A stretch of DNA of 64,000 nt from JBBROS01 sp965213845 (GTDB lineage Bacteria > Pseudomonadota > Alphaproteobacteria > Acetobacterales > Acetobacteraceae): the NCBI GenBank assembly GCA_965213845.1, contig CBDCAI010000012.1:54943-118942 (forward strand). The letters are read 5' to 3'. Each line of letters begins with the position of its first letter. Positions within the stretch are counted from its first letter, which is position 1. Below, piece by piece: positions 35,523 through 42,842 of this stretch. The position numbers were made by a program, and so were the translations under genes. The notes beneath the pieces were generated by a model. It was not told where the DNA came from and did no database searches. It saw nothing but the letters and a program-made list of their open reading frames with translations.

Positions 35523-36340
35523 CCCTGCGCTTCGCCTACAACACCAACGGGGCGGCGAACCACCGGCTGGACGACGCGCTCGGGCTGATCGCCGATGCCG
35601 GGTATGACGGGGTGGCGCTGACGCTGGACATCCATCACCTGGACCCGTTCGGGCCGGACTTCCCGGCGGAGCGGCGGCGGGTGGCGGCGCGGCTGCGGAC
35701 GCTGGGCCTGGGGTGCGTGGTGGAGACGGGGGCGCGCTTCCTGCTCGATCCCCGCATGAAGCACGAGCCGACGCTGCTGAGCGCGAGCCCGGAGGGGAGG
35801 GCGCGACGGATCGGGTTCCTGGTGCGGGCGCTGGAGGTGGCGGCCGAGACGGGGGCGGACGCGATGTCGTTCTGGGCGGGGGTGCCGAAGCCGGGCGTGG
35901 GGCGGGCTGAGGCGTTCGACTGGCTGCGGGCGGGGGCGGACCAGGTGGCGGAGCGGGCGGTGCAGCTGGGCACGGTGGCGGCGCTGGAGCCGGAGCCGGG
36001 CATGCTGGTCGAGACGGCGGACGACTGGGCGGCGCTGGCGATCCCCGGGCTGCGCCTGGCGCTGGACACCGGGCACTGCCTGGTGACCGGCGAGCGTGAC
36101 CCGGCCGAGGCGGTGCGGCACTTCGCCGGGGATCTCGGCACGGTGTCGATCGAGGACATGAAGCGAGGGGTGCACGTCCATCTGCCGTTCGGGGAGGGCG
36201 ACATGGACATCCCTTCGATCCTGCGGGCGCTGGACGGGATCGGGTTCGACAAGCTGGTGTGCGTGGAGCTGAGCCGCGAGAGCCATCGGGCGGACACGAT
36301 CATCCCGGCGTCGTTGGCGTGGCTGAAGGCGCACGGCTGA
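35519..36340 (+). CDS. Sugar phosphate isomerase/epimerase (EboE-like TIM barrel)
   Basis: This 273-residue xylose-isomerase-like TIM barrel (AP_endonuc_2 family) has the metal-ligand pattern seen as ALEPEPGMLVET, LALDTGHCLV, SIEDMKRGVHVHLPFGEGDM and VELSRESH. The N-terminus, NTNGAANHRLDDALGLIADA, and TLDIHHLDPFGPDF closely resemble the isomerase that accompanies inositol-phosphate synthase in actinobacterial Ebo-type clusters, as I recall it. It probably rearranges a keto-sugar or keto-inositol made by the Gfo/Idh/MocA enzyme. The GTG start overlaps the YcaO stop, and its TGA overlaps the glycosyltransferase ATG. Confidence 0.8.
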   Translation: MTLRFAYNTNGAANHRLDDALGLIADAGYDGVALTLDIHHLDPFGPDFPAERRRVAARLRTLGLGCVVETGARFLLDPRMKHEPTLLSASPEGRARRIGFLVRALEVAAETGADAMSFWAGVPKPGVGRAEAFDWLRAGADQVAERAVQLGTVAALEPEPGMLVETADDWAALAIPGLRLALDTGHCLVTGERDPAEAVRHFAGDLGTVSIEDMKRGVHVHLPFGEGDMDIPSILRALDGIGFDKLVCVELSRESHRADTIIPASLAWLKAHG

Positions 36341-37554
36341 TGCGGGTCTGCTTCGTCAGCCGTCGGTTTTTCCCGGCGATCTCGGGCATGAGCGTCTATG
36401 CGCTGAACCTGCTGCGGGAGCTGGTGGCGGCCGGGCACGACGTGACGATGATCAGCCAGTATCGGGGGGACGCCTTCGGGCGCCGGGTCTATGGCGGGGG
36501 GCCGCCGCCCGAGGTGCCGGGCGTGCGGGTGATCGGGCTGGAGCAGCGGGGCGAGCAGGAGGTCGGCGACTTCGAGCGCGACGTCGACGTGATGGTCGCG
36601 ACGATCGTGCAGGAGCATGCGCGGCAGCCGTTCGACGTGATCCATGCGCAGTACGGCTATCCGTGCGGCTGGGCGGCGCTGCTGGCCTCGCAGCAGACCG
36701 GGGCGCCGAACGTGGTGTCGATCCAGGGCGGGGACGGGCACTGGGTGGGGGATTGCTGCGAGACGCACCGGCAGGCGATGATCCGGGTGCTGGACAACGC
36801 GAATGCGGTGCTGATCGGCTGCGACAGCTTCCGCGACGAGGTGGTGGGCCGGCTGGGGACGGACCCGGCCCGCTTCACGATCGTGCCCGGCGCCGTCGAC
36901 ACCGGGCGGTTCACCCCGGGCCTGCCGCCTTCGGACGAGCCGCCGGTGATGCTGTACCATGGCCGGGTGGATGCGCGGAAAGGCGTGCTGGACCTGCTGG
37001 AGGCGTGCAGCCTCCTGCGGGACTCGGGCGACGCGTTCCGGCTGCTCATCTCGGGCATCGGGCCCACCTTCGACGAGACGGCGGCCGGGATCGAGGCGCG
37101 CGGGCTGCGGGACCAGGTGGAGATGACGGGGTACATCGACTACGCGGACGTGCCCACCATCTACCGGCGGGCCGGCATCTTCGCCTCGCCGACCTATGCG
37201 GAGGGGTTCAGCAACACGATCCTGGAGGCGATGGCGAGCCGGATGGCGGTCGTGTCGTGCCGGTCCGTGGGGGTGGTGGACTGCATCCGCGACGGGGAGA
37301 ACGGGCTGCTGACCGAGCCGGGCGACGTGCCGGCGCTGGCGGGGGCGCTGCGCCGCGTGCTGCGCGACAAGGCGCTCCGCCACGGGTTGGCGGCGGCGGC
37401 GCTGGATGAGTGCCGGGCGGTCTATTCCTGGCAGAAGGTCGGGCGGCAGATCATGGACGTGTACGCCGACGTGGCGGGGCAGCAGCCGCGGGCGGTCGAT
37501 CCCGCGCTGCCGATCCTGCCGTGCCGGTTCCGCACCGACCCGCATCTGCTGTGA
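36340..37554 (+). CDS. GT4-family glycosyltransferase (MshA-like position)
   Basis: This 404-residue GT-B glycosyltransferase has an N-terminal acceptor domain beginning MRVCFVSRRFFPAISGMSVY. Its C-terminal donor domain has PPVMLYHGRVDARKGVLDLL, ASPTYAEGFSNTILEAMA (the E-x7-E sugar-nucleotide motif) and DGENGLLTEPGDV. GT4 includes MshA, which adds GlcNAc to inositol phosphate in mycothiol synthesis, and PimA-type enzymes. Together with ino1 and the PIG-L deacetylase in the same operon, the simplest inference is a GlcNAc-inositol product; the donor sugar is not provable from sequence. Confidence 0.85.
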   Translation: MRVCFVSRRFFPAISGMSVYALNLLRELVAAGHDVTMISQYRGDAFGRRVYGGGPPPEVPGVRVIGLEQRGEQEVGDFERDVDVMVATIVQEHARQPFDVIHAQYGYPCGWAALLASQQTGAPNVVSIQGGDGHWVGDCCETHRQAMIRVLDNANAVLIGCDSFRDEVVGRLGTDPARFTIVPGAVDTGRFTPGLPPSDEPPVMLYHGRVDARKGVLDLLEACSLLRDSGDAFRLLISGIGPTFDETAAGIEARGLRDQVEMTGYIDYADVPTIYRRAGIFASPTYAEGFSNTILEAMASRMAVVSCRSVGVVDCIRDGENGLLTEPGDVPALAGALRRVLRDKALRHGLAAAALDECRAVYSWQKVGRQIMDVYADVAGQQPRAVDPALPILPCRFRTDPHLL

Positions 37555-37582
37555 CGGTGACCGCCGTGCGCCACCCGTCCTG

Positions 37583-38332
37583 ATGCCGACCGTGCTTGTG
37601 CTGTCGCCGCATCTGGACGATGCGGCGTTCTCCTGCGGGGGCACGATGGCCCGGATGGCGGATGCCGGCTGGCGCGTGGTCCTGGCGACGGCCTTCACGC
37701 GGTCGGTTCACCCGGCGACGGGGTTCGCGCTGGCCTGCCAGCTGGACAAGGGGTTGCCGGCGGAGGTGGACTACCTGGCGCTGCGGCGTGCGGAGGACGA
37801 GGTCGCGGCCGACATCCTGGGCGTGGCGGAGCTGCGCTGGCTCGACCTGCCGGAAGCGCCGCACCGGGGCTATGGCTCGGCCGCTGCGCTGTTCGGAGAG
37901 CTCGGGGCGGACGACGAGGTCTGGCGGCCGTTGGCGGCCATGGTGGACGACCTGGTGCAGGCGGTGCATCCGGCGCTGGTGCTGGGCCCGCAAGGATTGG
38001 GGGCCCATGTGGACCACCGGCAGATGATTCGCGCCGTTCAGCATGCTGCACTGCACGCGCCGCTTGCCTATTACCGCGACACCCCTTACGCGATCCGGAA
38101 CCCGGACGCGTTACCGTTCGTTACTACGTTCGAGAAGGCTCTGTCGGTCGTTGATGTGGGGTCCGGGTTGGATCGCAAGGTGGCGGCATGCTGTGCCTAT
38201 GGAAGCCAGGTGGGGTTCCAGTTTGGCGGCTCGGCACAGGCGGGGGAGATCCTGCGGGCCTTTGCGGTCCGGGAGGGTTCCGGGGTCGCTGCGGAGCGGT
38301 TCCTGGGTGACGTGCCTTTTCCATTCCATTGA
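37583..38332 (+). CDS. PIG-L-family N-acetylglucosaminyl deacetylase
   Basis: This 249-residue zinc deacetylase of the PIG-L/MshB/LmbE family has the metal motif SPHLDDAAFSCGG near the N-terminus (usual form PHPDD) and the second metal region GAHVDHRQM (HxxH). Members remove an acetyl group from GlcNAc linked to inositol (MshB, PIG-L) or to other acceptors. It follows the glycosyltransferase by 28 bases and ends the operon, consistent with glycosyl transfer and then deacetylation. The mdoH region begins right after it. Confidence 0.85.
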   Translation: MPTVLVLSPHLDDAAFSCGGTMARMADAGWRVVLATAFTRSVHPATGFALACQLDKGLPAEVDYLALRRAEDEVAADILGVAELRWLDLPEAPHRGYGSAAALFGELGADDEVWRPLAAMVDDLVQAVHPALVLGPQGLGAHVDHRQMIRAVQHAALHAPLAYYRDTPYAIRNPDALPFVTTFEKALSVVDVGSGLDRKVAACCAYGSQVGFQFGGSAQAGEILRAFAVREGSGVAAERFLGDVPFPFH

Positions 38333-38372
38333 CGGGCCATGACCCGGCCATATTCAGGAGGTTTAAACGTCG

Positions 38373-38411
38373 TTGAGACCCTCCAGCACGAATGGGCCGG
38401 CACGGCAATGA
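38373..38411 (+). CDS. Possible 12-codon leader ORF coupled to mdoH
   Basis: A strong Shine-Dalgarno, AGGAGG (38356-38361), lies just ahead of a TTG that opens a 12-codon frame (reading LRPSSTNGPARQ). Its TGA overlaps the ATG of mdoH at 38408 as ATGA. This arrangement would couple translation of mdoH to the leader. The spacing from the SD to the TTG is 11 bases, somewhat long, so the assignment is tentative. No in-frame start for mdoH lies close downstream of that SD. Confidence 0.35.
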   Translation: MRPSSTNGPARQ

Positions 38412-40324
38412 AGATCGATCACGCTCTCGGTTCTGTCCGGCTCGATGCGATGTCGCTGGCGTCGGCCCATGTCTCGACAGGCTCGGGGCAGCTGCCGCAC
38501 CCCACGCGCCTGGCCCTGCGGCGCGCGGCGTTCTGGGTTCCGGTCGCGTCGGCAACGGTGCTCGGCACGGGGCTGGGCGTGGTGGCGACCGCGGGGGTCG
38601 CGAGCCCCATGCGCCTGCCGCTGCTGGTGCTGCTGGCGTTCAACCTGTTCTACATGGCGTTGACCGGCACGCCGGCCGTCATCGGATTCGTGCTGCATCT
38701 CCTCGGGCGCAAGCTTCGCGTGGCGGCGCAGCCCTCGGGTCTGTCGCGGACGGCCATCCTGATGCCGGTGCATCGGGAGGACCCGCGGGCCGTGTTCGCG
38801 GCCATCGAGGTGATGGCGCGGGCGATCGGCGAGGCCGGGCTGCGCCGGACCGACCTGTTCGTGCTGTCCGACACGCAGGATGCGGCGATCGCGGCGGAGG
38901 AGCAGGCGGCGTTCGAGGCGATGCGCGCGCGGGCGTCGGCACCGGGGCTTGAGGGGCCGGGCCTGCATTACCGGCGGCGGCCGAACAACGCCGGGCGCAA
39001 GGTGGGCAACCTGGCCGAGTTCTGCGAGCGCTGGGGCGACGCCTACGACTACATGGTGGTGCTGGATGCCGACAGCCTGATGGGGGCTTCGGCGTTCTCG
39101 ACGCTGATCGGGCTGATGGACGCCAACCCGGAGACGGGCATCATCCAGACCGTGCCGTACGCGGTGGGGCGCGGCACGCCGTTCGCGCGGCTGCAGCAGT
39201 TCGCGGCCCGGCTGTACACGCCGCTTCTGGTGGAGGGGTTGACCTTCTGGCAGCAGGGGGACGGCAACTACTGGGGCCACAACGCCATCATCCGGATCGC
39301 GCCGTTTCGCCAGCACTGCACGCTGCCGGTGCTGCCGGGGCGGGAGCCGTGGGGCGGGGAGATCCTGTGCCACGACGTGGTGGAGGCGGGGCTGATGCGG
39401 GGGGCCGGCTGGGGCGTGTGGGTACTGCCGGAGGTGCTGGAGAGCTACGAGGCGGTGCCGGCGAACATGGTGGACTTCACCGCGCGGGAGCGGCGGTGGT
39501 GCCAGGGGAACCTGCAGCACAGCCGGGTGCTGCCGCTGCGAGGCTTCCGGCCGGTGGGCCGCTTCCACCTGGCGTACGGCATCGCGCACTATCTGGCCGC
39601 GCCGGCTGCGCTGCTGTTCGTGCTGCTGGCCAGCCTGGACGCGGTGACGGGCGGCGGGGTGGCCGGCGCGCTGCTGGCCGGGGGACCCGCGACGCCTACG
39701 GCGTGGATGGGGCTCTCGGCGGGTGCGGCCTCGACGGGGCTGGTCGTGCTGGGTGCGGTGCTGCTGTATGCGGGCAAGCTGACCAGCCTTGGTGTCGCGC
39801 TGGCCGACGGGGCGGAGTCGCGGCGGTATGGCGGGCGGCTGGCCCTTCTGGGCAGCGCGGTGCTGGAGCAGCTGGCGTCGTGCGTGATCTCGGCCCTGCT
39901 GATCGTGTCGTACACGCAGTTCGTGGTGGACCTGGTCCGCGGCCGGACGGTGCGGTGGGACACGCAGGCGCGCGACGACCGTGGGGTCGGCTGGGCCGAG
40001 GCCTGGCGCCGGATGCGGGTGCCGGCGGTGATCGGCGCGGTGTGGCTCGGGGCCATGCCGGCGATGCCGGCGGAGCTGTGGGCATGGACGCTGCCGTTGC
40101 TGCTCGGGCTGCTGGCGGCGTGGCCGATGACGGTGCTGGGCAGCCGCACGGCGCTGGGCACCAAGGCGCGCCGGCTGGGCCTGCTGCTGACGCCGGAGGA
40201 AGCGGCGCCGACCCTGATCGTGCGGGCCTTCCAGCGGGCGGTGCTGTTGCCTGCGTCCCCGGTGCGGGCGCTGGCGGGCGTGGGTGTCCTGCAGTTGGCG
40301 CCACAGGCCGGGGACGCGGATTGA
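38408..40324 (+). CDS. mdoH: Glucans biosynthesis glucosyltransferase H
   Basis: This 638-residue inner-membrane GT2 glucosyltransferase (OpgH/MdoH) makes the beta-1,2-linked backbone of periplasmic glucans. It shows several N- and C-terminal membrane segments around a cytoplasmic catalytic domain: AILMPVHREDPRAVFAAIE, MVVLDADSLMGASAFSTLIG (DxD-type), CHDVVEAGLMRGAGWGVW and RERRWCQGNLQH (the Q/RxxRW motif). The start at 38408 is supported by ATGA overlap with a short leader; an in-frame ATG at 38339 is the alternative. The usual partner mdoG is not adjacent. It heads a set of exported carbohydrate-related proteins. Confidence 0.9.
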   Translation: MKIDHALGSVRLDAMSLASAHVSTGSGQLPHPTRLALRRAAFWVPVASATVLGTGLGVVATAGVASPMRLPLLVLLAFNLFYMALTGTPAVIGFVLHLLGRKLRVAAQPSGLSRTAILMPVHREDPRAVFAAIEVMARAIGEAGLRRTDLFVLSDTQDAAIAAEEQAAFEAMRARASAPGLEGPGLHYRRRPNNAGRKVGNLAEFCERWGDAYDYMVVLDADSLMGASAFSTLIGLMDANPETGIIQTVPYAVGRGTPFARLQQFAARLYTPLLVEGLTFWQQGDGNYWGHNAIIRIAPFRQHCTLPVLPGREPWGGEILCHDVVEAGLMRGAGWGVWVLPEVLESYEAVPANMVDFTARERRWCQGNLQHSRVLPLRGFRPVGRFHLAYGIAHYLAAPAALLFVLLASLDAVTGGGVAGALLAGGPATPTAWMGLSAGAASTGLVVLGAVLLYAGKLTSLGVALADGAESRRYGGRLALLGSAVLEQLASCVISALLIVSYTQFVVDLVRGRTVRWDTQARDDRGVGWAEAWRRMRVPAVIGAVWLGAMPAMPAELWAWTLPLLLGLLAAWPMTVLGSRTALGTKARRLGLLLTPEEAAPTLIVRAFQRAVLLPASPVRALAGVGVLQLAPQAGDAD

Positions 40325-40788
40325 TGGATCTGCGCCGGGTGGCCTTTCTGCTCGGCCTCGTTCTGGCCGGCCCGGTGCTCGCCCAGGGCGTGCCGCCCGC
40401 CGTCACGATGCCCGATGGGACGACACAGGACCTGACCGCGCCCGACCGGACGGCGATCCAGGGCGTGATCCTGCGCCAGCTGGATGCGTTCCGGACCGAC
40501 GACGCGGAGGCGGCCTATGCCCAGGCGGCCCCCAACATCCGCGCGTTGTTCCCGACCGCGGACGGCTTCATGGCCATGGTCCGCCGCGGCTACCCGCCGG
40601 TCTACCGCCCGCGCAGCGCCGAGTTCAGCGAGTTGGCGATGCGCGATGGCGAGCTGGTGCAGGAGGTGGAGCTGGTCGGCCCCGACGGCCAGGCGGTGCT
40701 GGCGCTGTACACGATGCGTCGCATGCCGGACGGGACGTGGGCCATCGCGGGCTGTGCGTTGATCCCGAGCGCACGGCTGGGTGTCTGA
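40324..40788 (+). CDS. DUF4864 exported protein
   Basis: This 154-residue protein has a signal peptide (RRVAFLLGLVLAGPVLAQG) followed by a DUF4864 domain: ILRQLDAFRTDDAEAAYAQA, then MVRRGYPPVYRPRSAEF and MRRMPDGTWAIAGCAL. The fold is probably cone-like (NTF2-related) and the function is unknown. The ATG overlaps the mdoH stop, so it is cotranscribed with it. A periplasmic role linked to osmoregulated glucans is inference only. Confidence 0.8.
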   Translation: MDLRRVAFLLGLVLAGPVLAQGVPPAVTMPDGTTQDLTAPDRTAIQGVILRQLDAFRTDDAEAAYAQAAPNIRALFPTADGFMAMVRRGYPPVYRPRSAEFSELAMRDGELVQEVELVGPDGQAVLALYTMRRMPDGTWAIAGCALIPSARLGV

Positions 40789-40898
40789 CCCGGTTCGGTT
40801 CACGAGCGGATGGTTTGTGAGCGGGCGGCAGCTGGTCTAGGCTTCGGCGCCGACGTTCTCGTTCCCCGCGACCCTGCCCGCTGCCACCGGAGCATCTG

Positions 40899-41846
40899 AT
40901 GCGTGTTTTCAGCCCCACCGTTCTTGCGTGCATCCTTGCGGTCGCCCCCGTCGCCGTGCAGGCCAAGACGCTGGAGGTGGGGGCCGACAAGGAGTTCAAG
41001 CAGCCATCGGCCGCGATCGGCGCGGCCAAGTCGGGCGACACCGTCTCGATCCAGCCGGGCGAATACTTCGACTGCGCGACGGTGCGGGCGAGCAAGCTGA
41101 CGATCGAGGGGGTGGGCGACCCGGAGAAGGTGGTGCTGACCGACAAGGTGTGCGGCGGCAAGGGGCTGCTGATCGTGACCGGGAACGGCACGACGGTGCG
41201 CAACCTGACGCTGACGCGCGCGCGCGTGCCGGACGGCAACGGGGCGGGCATCCGCAACGAGGCGCCGGACCTGACGGTGGAGCGGGTTCGGTTCATCAAC
41301 AACCAGAACGGCATCCTGTCCACGCCCTCGGAAGCCGGCACCATCATCATCAAGGACAGCCTGTTCGACCGGAACGGCACCTGTGCCAACGGCGGCGGCT
41401 GTGCGCATGGGCTGTATTCGAACCTGGCCCACGTGCTGCACATCGAGGGCACGACATTCACCGGCACGAAGAACGGCCACCACATCAAGTCGCGGGGCGA
41501 GCGCACCGAGATCATCGGCTGCACGATCGAGGATGGCGAGGAGGGCACGGCGAGCTACCTGGTGGACATCTCGAACGGGGGCAGCCTGGTGATGCGGGGC
41601 AACAAGCTGGAGAAGGGGCCGGAGGCCGAGAACCACAGCGCCGCCGTGGCGATCGGGGCCGAGGGGGTGACCCAGCCGACGCGGGAGATCACGATCGAGA
41701 ACAACACGTTCCGCAACGACGGCGGTTACTCGACGATCTTCGTCAACAACCTGACGGCGACCGACGCCATGCTGCGCGGCAACGTGATGAGCGGCAGCAG
41801 CGTGAAGACGCTCAGCGGCGACGGCAAGGTCTCGGCCGGGCGCTAG
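40899..41846 (+). CDS. Exported right-handed beta-helix protein
   Basis: This 315-residue protein has a signal peptide (LACILAVAPVAVQAK) and a body of regular short repeats typical of parallel beta-helix/pectate-lyase folds: QPGEYFDCATVRASKLTIEG, GTTVRNLTLTRARVPDGNGA, HIEGTTFTGTKNGHH and NKLEKGPEAENHSAAV. Such folds bind or cleave polysaccharides, and the long acidic polar turns suit that. Catalytic residues cannot be assigned. GGAG lies 8 bases before the ATG. It is followed directly by a shorter-repeat paralogue, then by a GH42-like gene, forming an exported glycan module. Confidence 0.75.
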   Translation: MRVFSPTVLACILAVAPVAVQAKTLEVGADKEFKQPSAAIGAAKSGDTVSIQPGEYFDCATVRASKLTIEGVGDPEKVVLTDKVCGGKGLLIVTGNGTTVRNLTLTRARVPDGNGAGIRNEAPDLTVERVRFINNQNGILSTPSEAGTIIIKDSLFDRNGTCANGGGCAHGLYSNLAHVLHIEGTTFTGTKNGHHIKSRGERTEIIGCTIEDGEEGTASYLVDISNGGSLVMRGNKLEKGPEAENHSAAVAIGAEGVTQPTREITIENNTFRNDGGYSTIFVNNLTATDAMLRGNVMSGSSVKTLSGDGKVSAGR

Positions 41847-42842
41847 ATGCGCGGGTTCCGGCACGGTCTGGCGCTGCTCGCCTGCGGGTTGGCCGCGGCG
41901 GGTCCGGTCCCCTCGGCCTCGGGCCGCACGCTGGATGTGGGCCGGAACGGGCCACTGCACTCGTTGGCCGAGGCGGTGGCCGCTGCGGCGGATGGGGACA
42001 CGATCCGGCTGGGGCCGGGCACGTATTTCGAGTGCGCTGTGCTTTCACAGACCCATCTGGTGATCGCCGGGGCGGGACCCGACACCGTGCTGACCGATCA
42101 TGTCTGCGAAGACAAGGCGCTGCTGGTGGTGCGCGGCGACGGGCTGACCGTGCGCGACCTGGTGCTGGCCCGGGCGCGCACGCCGGAGGAGAACGGGGCG
42201 GGCATCCGGCTGGAGGGGCAGGGGCTGACGCTGGAGCGGGTTGGGTTCGACAACGACCAGGTGGGCGTGCTGGCCGCGATGGGCGGCGCGGGGCGGATCT
42301 TGGTGACGGACTGCGCCTTCACGGGCGGGGGCGTGGGGGGTGACCGGGCGAAGTCGGCGCTGATGGTCGGGCCGGTGGCGCTGCTGCGTGTGTCGGGCTC
42401 GCGGTTCAGCGGCGGGCGGGGCGGCCAGGTGGCGAGCGACGCGGTGCGGACGGAGCTGGAGGGCAACCGGATCGAGTCGGCCAGCGAGCCGGGGACCGCG
42501 TTCCCGGTGCGGGCCGGGGGCGCGCTGGCGATGCGGGACAACGTGATGGTGCTGGGCGCGGCGCCGCCGCCGCGCGGGTCGGCCGTGCTGGCGACCGGGC
42601 CGGGGGTCGAGATGCGGGGGAACCGGCTGGAGAACGGGACCGGCGCGGCGGCGCGGCTGCTGCTGGACTGGAGTGGCGGGGCGCGCCTCGACGACAACGT
42701 GGTGCCGGCGGGGGACAGCGTGTCCGGCAGCGAGGGCTCGTGGCGGCACCAGGCGGGGACGCTGGTGCGCGGCCTGGTGGGGGATGCGCGGGCGGCGGCG
42801 GGGCAGGCCAAGCGGGCGGTCAAGGCCGCGGTCGGCCGATGA
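41847..42842 (+). CDS. Second exported beta-helix protein (tandem paralogue)
   Basis: This 331-residue paralogue of the preceding gene starts right at its stop codon. It has a signal peptide (ALLACGLAAAGPVPSASG), and the same N-terminal repeat follows: LGPGTYFECAVLSQTHLVIA, VLTDHVCEDKALLVVRGDGL and LARARTPEENGAGIRLEG. The central part has diverged: the Asn/His-rich GTKNGHH segment of the first copy is replaced by GGRGGQVASD. A basic, helical tail (AGQAKRAVKAAVG) has been added. Tandem duplication with divergence suggests a new ligand or a structural role. Its TGA overlaps the ATG of the GH42-like gene. Confidence 0.75.
   Translation: MRGFRHGLALLACGLAAAGPVPSASGRTLDVGRNGPLHSLAEAVAAAADGDTIRLGPGTYFECAVLSQTHLVIAGAGPDTVLTDHVCEDKALLVVRGDGLTVRDLVLARARTPEENGAGIRLEGQGLTLERVGFDNDQVGVLAAMGGAGRILVTDCAFTGGGVGGDRAKSALMVGPVALLRVSGSRFSGGRGGQVASDAVRTELEGNRIESASEPGTAFPVRAGGALAMRDNVMVLGAAPPPRGSAVLATGPGVEMRGNRLENGTGAAARLLLDWSGGARLDDNVVPAGDSVSGSEGSWRHQAGTLVRGLVGDARAAAGQAKRAVKAAVGR

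Noticed and set aside
36259..36340. Upstream extension of the glycosyltransferase to 36259
   Set aside because: The added residues are the isomerase gene read in another frame. The ATG at 36340 gives the canonical MRVCFVS GT4 start and overlaps the previous stop.
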